A stretch of DNA of 64,000 nt, from contig CAKPOO010000001.1 of assembly GCA_934169925.1 (NCBI GenBank), positions 62,001 to 126,000 on the forward strand, in the 5' to 3' direction. The translations under genes were made by a program, and so were the position numbers. Of this stretch, positions 25,802 through 34,772 are shown one piece after another; within the stretch, counting starts at the first letter, position 1; each line of letters begins with the position of its first letter. The DNA comes from an uncultured Clostridia bacterium (GTDB taxonomy: Bacteria > Bacillota > Clostridia > TANB77 > CAG-465). A model generated the notes under the pieces. That model was not told the origin of the DNA and made no database searches. It saw nothing but the letters and a program-made list of their open reading frames with translations.

Positions 25802-27477
25802 GACTTTTTAGAAACGGTTGGAAGATTGCTATAATGCATTTTAAAAATGTAGTAAGGATCTTCTTTTATTATAATCTTTGTATTTATTGTTTCTTTATCA
25901 TCTTTTAAAAATGATTCTAAAATGTAAAAGTCGTTATCAAGTAATACAATAGATATTGTTTTATCATCTAAATTTGTCACATAAATATCAGAAGCATTTA
26001 CATTTGCAAATTTAGGAAATTTTGTTTTTATTGATGTAAATATTTTTTCGTATAAATATATATCTTTTATAATACTTTGTTTATTTAAAATAGAAGCTAA
26101 AGATTCTATTTTAAATACTGTAACATTATCATTTATACTTTTAGTAGAAAATTCCAAATTGTATATTAAAGCAAGATTCATAAATGTATTATCAACAGAA
26201 AGACAAGTTAAAACTTTTTGGGTATTATCAAATGGATAAGATAAAATATTAAATTTTAAGTCTTTAAGGACATTTGAAAATTTACTACTTGATAAAATGT
26301 AATTAATTAAACTATATCTTATCTTTTCTATAATTTGTGGAGTAGTAGTATCACTTTTTTCAATTATATTTTCCATTATTTTCTCGTGAATAGTAAGATT
26401 TAATGATTCGTTATCTACAATTGAAATTTTTTGTAATGTTTTTAATTTCATTACAAATTCAATATCTGAATACTTCTTTGGAGTACTAAGTAAGTAATTT
26501 ATAAAAGTAAGTTGAAGAGATTTTAAATCTTCTATTATTTCGCTTTCAAGTGAAAATATAGTTTCTGATAAGCAAGATTCAATATTTATATCTAAATTAT
26601 CACTATTTTCATCATTATCAAAATTTTTATTAAGAGGAATTAAAGCATTCCTTATTGCTAAATTTATCTTTTCTTTTTCTTTTTCTAATAATTTTATATC
26701 AGAATTTAAAACTTTAATTTTTATTTTTTTATAGTTATCATTTAATGCTTTGTTTAAATAAGATAATTTATTATAATTAGCATATTTTTTACTTATTATA
26801 TCTAAATGATTTAATACTGTTATTTTATAATCATCACCAATTTTATTAAAAAATTTTTTTAGATATTTTGCAGGATTTAAAAATAAGTTAGAATATAACT
26901 TTTCTGCATTTAAGTCAAAAATATAACAAATTTGATTTAATAGTTTTGTTTCTAAAAAGTAAATGTCATTGTCAGCGACAATTTTTCTTCCTAAGAAATC
27001 ATTTTCGTAAGTTCTATATGTAGGCATAATACTTAGTGTAGTTGGTTCTGTATATAAAAGACGACAAATTAAGTTAGAACAAATAGCTCTATTTAAGCCA
27101 TAATATTTATATTCAATTTTGTAACTTGTTTTTGATAGATTATTTATTGAATAACCAACATAATTAGTATTATTAGTTGAAATTTTTGTAGTAAGAGCAT
27201 AAATAACTCTAAGGTAAACAGATTCTATATTTTTAATATCTTTTATATACAATTCTTTTTTTACAGCATCATAATATCCACTTTTATAGTCAATTCTTTT
27301 TTGGTCTGCAAAAATTATTGTGTCAATATTTAAAAATAGTTTCTTTTCTAATTTCTTTTTTTGTCTTTTAGAAATATATCCAAATTCTATTAATTTATCT
27401 AGTAAATCATTTACAATTTCAAAGAATTTACTAGGTGCTTTTGTTTTTTCTTTTAATTTTTGTATGTAGTTTGTCAA
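25780..27477 (-). CDS. large unknown protein (565 residues)
   Basis: Not recognised. The predicted start is UUG at 27477, eight bases after a clean GGAGG; the more upstream UUG at 27492 overlaps that site. The protein is Lys/Ile/Asn/Leu-rich and mostly helical with no signal peptide or membrane segment. It starts LTNYIQKLKEKTKAPSKFF and has regions resembling a diverged protease or structural domain around YYDAVKKELYIKD and RVIYALTTKIS (about 70-100). That is where zincin-like anti-toxin or peptidase folds would have their helix, but no HExxH is seen. It is alone on the minus strand between core genes and ends in a bidirectional terminator. Confidence 0.65.
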   Translation of the reverse strand: MTNYIQKLKEKTKAPSKFFEIVNDLLDKLIEFGYISKRQKKKLEKKLFLNIDTIIFADQKRIDYKSGYYDAVKKELYIKDIKNIESVYLRVIYALTTKISTNNTNYVGYSINNLSKTSYKIEYKYYGLNRAICSNLICRLLYTEPTTLSIMPTYRTYENDFLGRKIVADNDIYFLETKLLNQICYIFDLNAEKLYSNLFLNPAKYLKKFFNKIGDDYKITVLNHLDIISKKYANYNKLSYLNKALNDNYKKIKIKVLNSDIKLLEKEKEKINLAIRNALIPLNKNFDNDENSDNLDINIESCLSETIFSLESEIIEDLKSLQLTFINYLLSTPKKYSDIEFVMKLKTLQKISIVDNESLNLTIHEKIMENIIEKSDTTTPQIIEKIRYSLINYILSSSKFSNVLKDLKFNILSYPFDNTQKVLTCLSVDNTFMNLALIYNLEFSTKSINDNVTVFKIESLASILNKQSIIKDIYLYEKIFTSIKTKFPKFANVNASDIYVTNLDDKTISIVLLDNDFYILESFLKDDKETINTKIIIKEDPYYIFKMHYSNLPTVSKKSKEEYEN

Positions 27478-27625
27478 AACAATTACCTCCAAAACATTAT
27501 TTTAATTTTACAATAAAAAACAGAAATATACAAGGTTATATAAAATAAAATAGTATAATTAAATTGCTTGAAATTAATCTTTATTTATAGTAATATATAT
27601 GTATGATTTTATTGGAGGATTTTAT

Positions 27626-28054
27626 ATGAAAAAAGGTGTAACTTTATCTGTCGTTGTTATTGCTATTGTTATAATGCTTATACTTATAACATCAGCATCT
27701 GTAGTAGGTTCTAACGCTATTGCTACAGCTAATTTTGAAGAATATATTAATCAAGTTTCAAGAGTTTCTGATATGGTAAATGAGTATTATGTTACAAATG
27801 GTACTTTACCTACAAATTTTGAAGTAATAGTACCATCTAGCTTAAGTCAAGAATTTAAATCTGCACTTGCAGATAGAAATGATTTATCAGATGTATTATA
27901 TGTAGTGAATGTATCATTACTTAATGATTCTTCTATAACCAAGGGAAGAGGAGATATTAACAACCAAGATGTTTTTTTAGTTGCTAGTAATTCTCAAAAT
28001 GTTTATTATATGAAAGGATATAAATATAAATCAAAAGTAATGTATACAAAATAA
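27626..28054 (+). CDS. pseudopilin-like membrane-anchored protein
   Basis: The 142-residue protein begins MKKGVTLSVVVIAIVIMLIL: a short basic leader, Gly, then a hydrophobic helix like a type IV pilin N-terminus. The Glu expected five residues after the cleavage glycine is absent (VTLSV). A helix with the pattern NQVSRVSDMVNEYY then leads to a small C-terminal domain. This resembles ComGC/pseudopilin layout, but no pilus assembly genes are nearby. It could equally be a simple type II membrane protein. ATG 27626 follows GGAGG by six bases and replaces the ATG at 27599. The next gene starts 13 bases after the stop. Confidence 0.6.
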   Translation: MKKGVTLSVVVIAIVIMLILITSASVVGSNAIATANFEEYINQVSRVSDMVNEYYVTNGTLPTNFEVIVPSSLSQEFKSALADRNDLSDVLYVVNVSLLNDSSITKGRGDINNQDVFLVASNSQNVYYMKGYKYKSKVMYTK

Positions 28055-28067
28055 TATGGAGCAAAAA

Positions 28068-29048
28068 ATGGAAGAATATATAAAAAGTATAAATATAGGA
28101 AATGTAGAAGTAAAAAATAATGTTTATCTTGCACCAATGGCTGGTGTTTGTGATATTCCTTTTAGAAAGATTTGTAGAAAGTTTAATCCAGGTCTTACAT
28201 ATACAGAGATGGCAAGTAGTAAAGCCATGGAATTTGATAGTAAAAAGACTGAAAGATTATTACAAATATCAGAAGATGAAAGACCTTCAATTGTACAAAT
28301 TTTTGGTAGTAATAAAGATATAATTGCAAATACAATAGAAAAATTATGTTTGGATGATACAATTGACATTATTGATATTAATATGGGATGTCCTGCTCCA
28401 AAGCTTGTAAAAAATGGTGATGGTGCAGGTTTACTTCTTGATTTAAAAAATGTAGAGCAAATTGTAAAAAAAGCAGTAGAGGTATCTTCTAAACCTATAA
28501 CTGTAAAAACAAGAAAAGGCTTTGATAAAGATCATATTACAGCTGTTGATGTTGCAAAGATTTGTGACGAAAATGGTGTATCTCAAATTGTTGTACATGG
28601 AAGAACAAGAGAAGAATACTATTTAGGTAAAGCTGATCTTGAAATTATAAAAGAAGTAAAAAATGCAGTATCAATTCCAGTTATAGGAAATGGTGATATT
28701 GTTGATGTAAATAGTGCTATGCATATGTTTGAATATACAGGGTGTGATGGTATTATGATCGGAAGAGGAGCGCAAGGCAATCCTTGGATTTTTAAATCTA
28801 TTTTAGAGGGAAAAGATTATAAGCCAAACATTGATGAACTAGAACAAGTCATAATGGAGCATATTAAGTATCAACTTGAGTTTGAAGATGAAAAACAAGC
28901 AAACTTAAAACTTAGAAAGCATCTTGCGTGGTATATAAAAGGCTTAGATGGAAGTGCTAAGATAAGAAATGAAATTAATAGATGTGAAAATATTAATGAA
29001 GTAAAAAAAGTATTAGATGAATATTTTAATTTCTTAAGAAAACAGTAA
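28068..29048 (+). CDS. dusB: tRNA-dihydrouridine synthase
   Basis: FMN- and NADPH-dependent reduction of specific uridines in tRNA to dihydrouridine. The 326 residues have a TIM-barrel N-terminus with VYLAPMAGVCDIPFRKI, YTEMASSKA and IVQIFGS. The catalytic Cys lies in INMGCPAPKLVKNGDGAGLL. VKTRKGF, VVHGRTREEYY, IPVIGNGDI and MIGRGAQGNPWIF follow. The match to the DusB subfamily is good. Start ATG 28068 has GGAG six bases upstream; the ATG at 28056 would also be in frame. In many Firmicutes dusB sits in other contexts; here it follows the pilin-like gene. Confidence 0.92.
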   Translation: MEEYIKSINIGNVEVKNNVYLAPMAGVCDIPFRKICRKFNPGLTYTEMASSKAMEFDSKKTERLLQISEDERPSIVQIFGSNKDIIANTIEKLCLDDTIDIIDINMGCPAPKLVKNGDGAGLLLDLKNVEQIVKKAVEVSSKPITVKTRKGFDKDHITAVDVAKICDENGVSQIVVHGRTREEYYLGKADLEIIKEVKNAVSIPVIGNGDIVDVNSAMHMFEYTGCDGIMIGRGAQGNPWIFKSILEGKDYKPNIDELEQVIMEHIKYQLEFEDEKQANLKLRKHLAWYIKGLDGSAKIRNEINRCENINEVKKVLDEYFNFLRKQ

Positions 29049-29069
29049 TGTATAAAGTAGAGAAAAATT

Positions 29070-29873
29070 ATGATTGATAAAGAAAAAAAGGCTAATATTT
29101 TAAAAAGATTTGATAAAAAACAAGAAAAAATTTTTGTATCCAATATTTTAGATAAGGCTTTTAGATTTGAAAAAGTTAATAAAATAGAGTATACAGATTT
29201 TTTAAATTTAAATGAAGTAAAAGTAATAGATGAAATACTAAAAAATTTAAATGTTTTTCATATTGTATTTAAAGTAAATGAAAATGCAGGAAAATCAAAT
29301 ATATTCTTTATTCCAGATTATATTTTTGATAGTACTTATGTTATAGAAGAACACATAAAAGCTTTAAAAGTTATTCCTAAAGATATGACTAAACTTTTAC
29401 ATAAGGATTTTATGGGTGCAATATATAATCTAGGAATAAAAAATGAAAAAATAGGTGATATTTTCTTAACCAATGATTGTGCTTACTTTTTTGTTATGAA
29501 TGATATAGAAGAATATATTTTAAACAATTTATTTAAAGTTAAAAATCAAGAAGTAAAAGTAGAGAAAATAGATCTTTTTGGAGAAGAAGTAAAAAATATA
29601 TCACTTAATTTAGTAAGAATGGAATATGTTTGTGCTAGTTTTAGAGTTGATAGTATTTTATCAACTGTTTATAATTTAAGTAGGGAAGAAACTAAAACAA
29701 AGATAATATCTGGTGATTTGTTTATAAATGATAAAAATATTATAGTACCGGATACTAAGTTAAATGATGATGATATAGTTAGTTTTAAACACTTTGGAAA
29801 ATTTAAGTTTTCTAAGAAATTATATGATACTAAAAGTGGTAAAATTAGAATTGAAATTTTTAAATATGCATAA
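29070..29873 (+). CDS. ylmH: S4-domain RNA-binding protein (YlmH-like)
   Basis: An S4 RNA-binding protein related to YlmH, which in Bacillus lies in the division cluster and has been linked to rescue of stalled ribosomes. The 267 residues begin with a helix containing KRFDKKQEKIFVSNILDKA. A central alpha/beta domain follows, with a C-terminal S4 domain (about 185-245) carrying RVDSILSTVYNLSREETK and GDLFINDKNI. It is not in the usual sepF-ylmG context; it follows dus after 21 bases, so the two are co-transcribed. A bidirectional terminator follows. Confidence 0.82.
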   Translation: MIDKEKKANILKRFDKKQEKIFVSNILDKAFRFEKVNKIEYTDFLNLNEVKVIDEILKNLNVFHIVFKVNENAGKSNIFFIPDYIFDSTYVIEEHIKALKVIPKDMTKLLHKDFMGAIYNLGIKNEKIGDIFLTNDCAYFFVMNDIEEYILNNLFKVKNQEVKVEKIDLFGEEVKNISLNLVRMEYVCASFRVDSILSTVYNLSREETKTKIISGDLFINDKNIIVPDTKLNDDDIVSFKHFGKFKFSKKLYDTKSGKIRIEIFKYA

Positions 29874-29902
29874 AAAATACAAGCGTAATGCTTGTATTTT
29901 TT
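29872..29902. terminator. bidirectional terminator between ylmH-like gene and rmuC
   Basis: AAAATACAAGC pairs perfectly with GCTTGTATTTT across a 5-base loop. It has T runs in both directions and lies between convergent genes. Confidence 0.88.
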
Positions 29903-29907
29903 AGTTT

Positions 29908-31200
29908 TTAAGTGTCATCTGATACGTTATCATTATCATCTAGTAATAACATATTTGATGAATCAATTGAATAAAAATCAGATTCATTTTCTACAGGTAA
30001 AGCTTCAACTTTCTTTAATTTTTTCTCTATAGTTCTAGTTTTTTTAGAAGCAAGTTCCATAGTGTTAGAAATCTCAGCAAGTTTTTTATTTGTTTTATCA
30101 AGTATATCTCCAAATTTTGAAAATTCACTTTTTACCATACCAAGTAATTGCCAAACTTCACTTGTTCTTTTTTCTATAGCAAGTGTTCTAAAGCCCATTT
30201 GTAAACTATTAAGTAATGCTACAAATGTTGTAGGGCCTGATACTACAATTCTATATTTTTGTGATATAAATTCACAAAGTCCTGTATTTTTTAGCACTTC
30301 ACAATATAAACTTTCAGTAGGTAAAAACATAATTCCAAAGTCTGTTGTATATGGAGATTCAATATATTTTTCTGATATATCCTTAGCAAATGATTTTATA
30401 GATATTTCTAATTTTTTTCTACATTCTTGTATTTTTTCAACATTTGCTTCATCTTCAGCATCAACAAGTCTAGAATAATCTTCAATTGGAAATTTAGAAT
30501 CAACAGGTAACCATACAAATTCGTTATCATTTTTGCCAGGTAATTTAATTGCAAATTCAACTAAATCATTAGATTTTGGCTTTGTTTTAACATTACATGC
30601 ATATTGATCGTTAGTTAAATATTGTTCTAGAATATTACTTAATTGAATTTCTCCCCAATATCCTCTAGATTTTACATTTGTAAATACTTTCTTTAAATCT
30701 CCAACTCCTTGTGCAAGAGATTGCATTTCGCCAAGACCTTTGTATACAGATTCAAGTCTATCGTTTACAATTTTAAATGATTCACCAAGTCTTTGTTCTA
30801 ATGTACCTTGTAATTTTTCATCAACAGTAACTCTCATTTTTTCTATTTTTTCGTTATTATCTTTTTGCATTGATGTAAGTTTATCTTCTACTGTTTTTCT
30901 AACATTTTCAAGTTTATCATCCATAGTTTTTCTCATATTATCAAGTTTTGTTTCATTAAGATTGGAGATACTAGAAAGTTGGATTTGTTGCAATTTAGAA
31001 CTTTGAGTAATTTGATTATTCAAGTTTTTTGATATTTCCTCACGAGTTTGAGAAAACATAGCAGAAATTTCTTGTTTCATTTGACTTAATTCTAAACTAA
31101 AATTTTGATTTGTTGATTTAGATTTAATTTTTAATAACAAAAATATAGTTAATAGCAAAAGTAAAATAATTGTAATACATAAAATAATTTCAATATTCAT
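29908..31200 (-). CDS. rmuC: DNA recombination protein RmuC
   Basis: RmuC-family protein limiting recombination between inverted repeats; its biochemical activity is unclear though it resembles nucleases. The 430 residues start with a membrane helix (about 5-22), followed by a long coiled coil (about 30-150) of regular KLENVRKTVEDKL-like heptads. The RmuC domain (about 155-370) includes SRGYWGEIQLSNILEQYL, LPVDSKFPIEDY and the block FLPTESLY followed by VSGPTTFVALLNSL. The start is ATG 31200, with GAGG seven bases upstream; the TTG at 31206 lies within that spacing. The tail is acidic. It is monocistronic. Confidence 0.93.
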   Translation of the reverse strand: MNIEIILCITIILLLLLTIFLLLKIKSKSTNQNFSLELSQMKQEISAMFSQTREEISKNLNNQITQSSKLQQIQLSSISNLNETKLDNMRKTMDDKLENVRKTVEDKLTSMQKDNNEKIEKMRVTVDEKLQGTLEQRLGESFKIVNDRLESVYKGLGEMQSLAQGVGDLKKVFTNVKSRGYWGEIQLSNILEQYLTNDQYACNVKTKPKSNDLVEFAIKLPGKNDNEFVWLPVDSKFPIEDYSRLVDAEDEANVEKIQECRKKLEISIKSFAKDISEKYIESPYTTDFGIMFLPTESLYCEVLKNTGLCEFISQKYRIVVSGPTTFVALLNSLQMGFRTLAIEKRTSEVWQLLGMVKSEFSKFGDILDKTNKKLAEISNTMELASKKTRTIEKKLKKVEALPVENESDFYSIDSSNMLLLDDNDNVSDDT

Positions 31201-31364
31201 ATTCAAACCTCACCAGAAAAAATTATATCAAATGAACTAATGTTTGTCAATTGAACTTGGGTTAAATTTTATTATATAATTACAAAAAATAAAAGCATTA
31301 ATAATATTTTTTGTTGAAAAAAGACTTTTTTTATGATAGACTATCAATAAATTGAGGTGTGATT

Positions 31365-33380
31365 ATGGAAGAATTAATTGAATGCATATGCGATTATATA
31401 AGAAAACCATATACTGATTATGCAGTTATGTTAAATGGAGAATGGGGTAGTGGAAAAACTTATTTTTGGAATAACAAATTAAGAAGTAGATTAGAAGCTA
31501 TAAAAAACTCTGCTGGTAAAAATTATAAAACTATATATATGTCACTTTATGGTATAAATAGTTTAGAAGAAATAAGTAAAAAAATATTTATTGAAACAAA
31601 TCCAACTATAAATAAAACATTAAAGAAAATAGCTGATACTAGAGAAGGAAATATTATACCAGAATATGTAAAAACTGGTCTTGATATGGCAAATCTTTTT
31701 GGTACAACTTCTTTTAGTTCAGATAAAGTAGATTTTTCTAAAGTATTTTCAATTGATGATAAAATTTTATGTTTTGATGATCTTGAAAGAGCAAATGTAG
31801 ATGTTATTGATATTTTAGGTTATATTAATAATTTTGTTGAACATGACGGAATAAAAACAATTCTTATTTGTAACGAAAAAGAACTTGCAACTAAATTTAA
31901 AAATTCAAATCATGAAATAAAATCTTTAATTGCAACATATATCCTTGATAAAGAAGGATACATAGCTCCAAAAAAGAAAAAAGCATTACTTGCAGCTGAT
32001 GGTGAAGATCCAGAAAAACCACTTGCAAATATGATAGAAGATAAAATATCTGATATATTTGATAAAGCAAATGCTTATGAAAGAATAAAAGAAAAATTAA
32101 TTGGTGAAACTTTTGAATATGTTCCTGAGTATTCATACATATTAAGTGGTATGATAATGAAATATTCATATAACGAGAATTTATCTGATTTTTATAAAAG
32201 AAATACATCATTAATTATAAGTGCATTTAAAAAATCACATACTAGAAATTTAAGAATATTAAAGCATGCTCTTGGTGATTTTGAAAAAATATATAATGAA
32301 ATAAGAAATAATTATCCTGATGTTGATCAAAGTATCTTAAAGACTATTTTGACATTTACTATTGCCGTTTCTTTTGAAATAAAAGCAGGTAACATCAGTA
32401 AAGAAAAATTAAAGTCAATTAATAATAATGATGAATATAATTCAGTTATATTTACATCAAAAATTTTAAATGATAAAAACCAGTTTTATTTAAGAGATTT
32501 TGATAATAGATATTTCTTAAATAATTATTCTAAATATAAATTTTTCAAATTTGTTGAAGTATATATTAGAACTAGATTTTTTGATGAAAAATTATTTAAA
32601 GAAAATATGGATGAAGCTATATCAGCTCTTGCTGATAATAACGAGTCTAATAAACAAGTACCTACAAAGTATACAACTTTACTTAGTGGTGAATATTGGA
32701 AACTTTCTGATTTTGAATTTGATCTTCTTTGGAAACAGGTGTTAGATGAAGTAAAAAATGGTAAAATTAATTTTGAAGAATATTTAAATTTATTTGTAGT
32801 GTTTAAATATTTAATATCTATAAATCTTATTAATTATTCTATTTCAGAATTAAAACAAAACTTTACTTTAGGTATGCAAATATCAGCTGCTGATAATTTA
32901 GAAAGTATTGATACAAAAAATGATTCAAAAAATAAATTTGATACTACAGATCCTGATATAGAAGAAATGCAAGAAATCTACTTAGGTATAAAACAAAGTG
33001 CTATAGAAGAACTTGCAACAAATAAAGCTTCAGACTTATTTAAAAATTTACCTAATAATGTACCAGAATTTTATAAATTAATTATAAATGAGTATAAAGA
33101 CATTCCAGTCTTTTCTAAATATGACATGGAGGATTTATATGAAAAGTTAGTCCTTACTCCCAATTATGATGTTTATAATTTTATAAATATGATACAAGTA
33201 AGATATACGGATTCTAAAAAATTATTAAGATCTGATTCTAAAAATTTGAAAAAGTTATCTGAGATAATAAAAAAATCAAAACCAGCAAAAGAAAAGACAA
33301 TAAAATACGCATTGCTTGAAAATTTAGCTGCAGAAATTGATAAATTAATGCCAGCAACAAAATCTAAAAAGGAAGCATAA
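31365..33380 (+). CDS. KAP-like P-loop NTPase
   Basis: Predicted ATPase of 671 residues. Walker A GEWGSGKT is at 25-32, and a Walker B-like ILCFDDLER is at about 134-142, followed by INNFVEHDGIKTILICNEKE (about 151-170, sensor-1-like Asn). This pattern matches the KAP/STAND-type P-loop families, which occur in defence and signalling contexts. The rest is helical and Lys/Asn-rich with no clear second domain or membrane helix. The start is ATG 31365 behind GAGGTG; GTG 31359 overlaps that site. It stands alone with its own terminator, upstream of the duplicated 190-residue family. A defence role is possible but unproven. Confidence 0.75.
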   Translation: MEELIECICDYIRKPYTDYAVMLNGEWGSGKTYFWNNKLRSRLEAIKNSAGKNYKTIYMSLYGINSLEEISKKIFIETNPTINKTLKKIADTREGNIIPEYVKTGLDMANLFGTTSFSSDKVDFSKVFSIDDKILCFDDLERANVDVIDILGYINNFVEHDGIKTILICNEKELATKFKNSNHEIKSLIATYILDKEGYIAPKKKKALLAADGEDPEKPLANMIEDKISDIFDKANAYERIKEKLIGETFEYVPEYSYILSGMIMKYSYNENLSDFYKRNTSLIISAFKKSHTRNLRILKHALGDFEKIYNEIRNNYPDVDQSILKTILTFTIAVSFEIKAGNISKEKLKSINNNDEYNSVIFTSKILNDKNQFYLRDFDNRYFLNNYSKYKFFKFVEVYIRTRFFDEKLFKENMDEAISALADNNESNKQVPTKYTTLLSGEYWKLSDFEFDLLWKQVLDEVKNGKINFEEYLNLFVVFKYLISINLINYSISELKQNFTLGMQISAADNLESIDTKNDSKNKFDTTDPDIEEMQEIYLGIKQSAIEELATNKASDLFKNLPNNVPEFYKLIINEYKDIPVFSKYDMEDLYEKLVLTPNYDVYNFINMIQVRYTDSKKLLRSDSKNLKKLSEIIKKSKPAKEKTIKYALLENLAAEIDKLMPATKSKKEA

Positions 33381-33385
33381 AATTT

Positions 33386-33424
33386 AAAGATAATATTGTT
33401 AAAAAGGCAATATTATCTTTTTAT
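33386..33424 (+). terminator. terminator after the KAP-like gene
   Basis: AAAGATAATATTG pairs perfectly with CAATATTATCTTT across a 9-base loop, followed by T-rich sequence. Confidence 0.85.
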
Positions 33425-33586
33425 TTACAAAAATTTTAATTTATGATATAAATATGATATTGATTGATTTTAATCTAATTATAATTATGAGGAGGTGTTT
33501 TATGTTTACAAAAACTTGATTCTATGCTATAATTATAGTGTAGTTGAATTTTAATCCAGTTATAATTAATAAGGAGGATAATAAGT
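33424..33586 (+). promoter_or_regulatory. tandemly duplicated promoter-leader with a 5-codon mini-ORF
   Basis: Unit 1 has TTTACA at 33424-33429, a 17-base spacer and TATAAA at 33447-33452. A leader follows (TTTTAATCTAATTATAATTA), then GAGGAGG and an ATG at 33502 opening a mini-ORF MFTKT ending at 33519. Unit 2 has TTTACA at 33505-33510, inside that mini-ORF, a 17-base spacer and TATAAT at 33528-33533. The same leader text (TTTTAATCCAGTTATAATTA) follows, then AAGGAGG and the start at 33587. A third copy of promoter plus leader precedes the paralogue at 34773. The first unit looks like the leftover front end of a deleted family member. Confidence 0.65.
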
Positions 33587-34156
33587 ATGATAGTTATTAC
33601 AAATGGAAATGATAACCCAAATGAAAGACAGGGAGCTAGTGGAGAGAATTTCTATGAGATGTTAGATAAGATTGATTCCCTTGGTTCTTTAAAGGAAGTT
33701 GTTGAAAGTCAGGATTGGATAAAGGCAATTATTGCATATAATGGCGATCGTCACTTTTTCCATGCTTTTATTTGCAGGATTAACAAAGCTTTAAAGGATA
33801 ATTCTTTAGATCCTAGTAGTCTTAAGTGGTTTAGATCTGGTCTTGTTTCAGAGTGGATTATTAATATTGATGATACAGTTTCAAAGTATGGAAAAAGATC
33901 TTCTTATCCGGCTGAAACTTTAGATAAGCTTAATTACCTTGCTTGTTTGCAGGATGCTAAATCTTTTGTTGCTTGCTTTTCACATGATGATATTAAAGAG
34001 GCGTTAAACTCTAGTAACTCAGGCAATGAACTTACATTTTGGAGGACTAATACAGAAATTCCTTTAAATGGCAGAGTATCTCTTGCGTATGAGTGGTTAG
34101 ATGCAGGATATACTAAAGCTGCAAAAAAGCTTCTACAGGCTATAGCAAGAATTTAA
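33587..34156 (+). CDS. unknown protein, copy 1 of a dispersed paralogue pair
   Basis: Not recognised; 189 residues, predicted cytoplasmic, mixed helical. It shares most of its length with the gene at 34773, including IIAYNGDRHFF, FICRINKALKD, SLKWFR.G, a WII.ID.TVS.YG block, SYPAE.LDKLNYLA and DAKSFV.CFSH.DI. The invariant Trp, His, Asp and Cys residues hint at a conserved fold or active site. Codon use differs from core genes, with many CAG, AAG and CTT codons. A strong TTTACA/TATAAT promoter and AAGGAGG precede it. The regulator-like gene at 34176 follows after 19 bases and is probably co-transcribed. Confidence 0.75.
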   Translation: MIVITNGNDNPNERQGASGENFYEMLDKIDSLGSLKEVVESQDWIKAIIAYNGDRHFFHAFICRINKALKDNSLDPSSLKWFRSGLVSEWIINIDDTVSKYGKRSSYPAETLDKLNYLACLQDAKSFVACFSHDDIKEALNSSNSGNELTFWRTNTEIPLNGRVSLAYEWLDAGYTKAAKKLLQAIARI

Positions 34157-34175
34157 GACTAAAAGGGGTACGCTT

Positions 34176-34607
34176 ATGAAGGATCTTAGTTATTTAAGTG
34201 GAACTTGTATATCTAAGGAAAAGGTAGCTAAAATTTGCATATATTATGCAAAAAGTGAAGCAACAATGGGAGAGGTTGCTGATGAACTTGAGGTAGGAAG
34301 AAATACAGTATTAAATTCCATTTTAAGATGCTTATACTATGAACTTGTACCTAAAAAGTACATAGATATAGCAATAGCAAAAGAAATGAAAAATGTAAGA
34401 GGTCTTTCCAGGAAAAGTTCAATTGATGAAAAAGCAACTACTTTAGAAAATCTAAGAGATGAGAAGAAAGCTTTGATTAAAAAAAGAAAAGATTGTCTGT
34501 TAATAAGAGAAAAATTAGGCAGTACTACTTTGTATAAAGATAAGATTTCTTCGATTGAAGAATCCCTAGAAAATATCGAAAAAAAAGCTATAAGTCTTAT
34601 GCGTTAG
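34176..34607 (+). CDS. putative SpoIIID-like helix-turn-helix protein
   Basis: A 143-residue protein. Residues about 10-75 (ISKEKVAKICIYYAKSEATM, GEVADELEVGRNTVLNSI, then AKEMKNVRGLSRKSS) follow the layout of SpoIIID. That regulator has an initial helix, an HTH with the second helix starting after a G-V/R-S/N-T-V pattern, and a short helix ending in a basic stretch. The C-terminal half is a Lys/Glu coiled coil (about 85-140) that SpoIIID lacks. It may be a DNA-binding regulator made with the gene upstream; identity to SpoIIID is weak and by eye. AAGGGG precedes the ATG. A hairpin terminator follows. Confidence 0.5.
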   Translation: MKDLSYLSGTCISKEKVAKICIYYAKSEATMGEVADELEVGRNTVLNSILRCLYYELVPKKYIDIAIAKEMKNVRGLSRKSSIDEKATTLENLRDEKKALIKKRKDCLLIREKLGSTTLYKDKISSIEESLENIEKKAISLMR

Positions 34608-34654
34608 AGTTTATTTATGATTTTTTAAAAAATTCAAATAATATTTTTAAAATT

Positions 34655-34692
34655 AAGGTTGGGAGAGTGAAATATTCTTCCAATCTTTTTTG
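34655..34692 (+). terminator. terminator before the second paralogue
   Basis: AAGGTTGGGAG pairs with CTTCCAATCTT (two wobbles) across an 11-base loop, followed by a TTTTTT run. Confidence 0.8.
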
Positions 34693-34772
34693 TTTACATA
34701 AGCTTTTATTTATGATATAATTACAGCGCAATCAAATTGTAATCTGGTTATAATTAATAAGGAGGATTTTTT
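34693..34772 (+). promoter_or_regulatory. promoter and leader of the second paralogue (third leader copy)
   Basis: TTTACA at 34693-34698, a 17-base spacer and TATAAT at 34716-34721. The leader then reads TGTAATCTGGTTATAATTAA followed by AAGGAGG, matching the leaders at 33424-33586. The shared GTTATAATTAATAAGGAGG block may be a common operator or translation signal. Confidence 0.65.

Noticed and set aside
27599..27625. ATG at 27599 as start of the pilin-like gene
   Set aside because: It would place a charged tail before the pilin-like leader and has no ribosome site; ATG 27626 follows GGAGG.
31365..33380. Calling the KAP-like NTPase a phage-defence effector
   Set aside because: Only the P-loop and Walker B are visible, with no effector domain, toxin or partner of a known defence system. 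I left it as an open possibility.
34176..34607. Calling the HTH gene spoIIID outright
   Set aside because: Similarity is by eye only, and the protein is longer with a coiled-coil tail, so no gene symbol was given.
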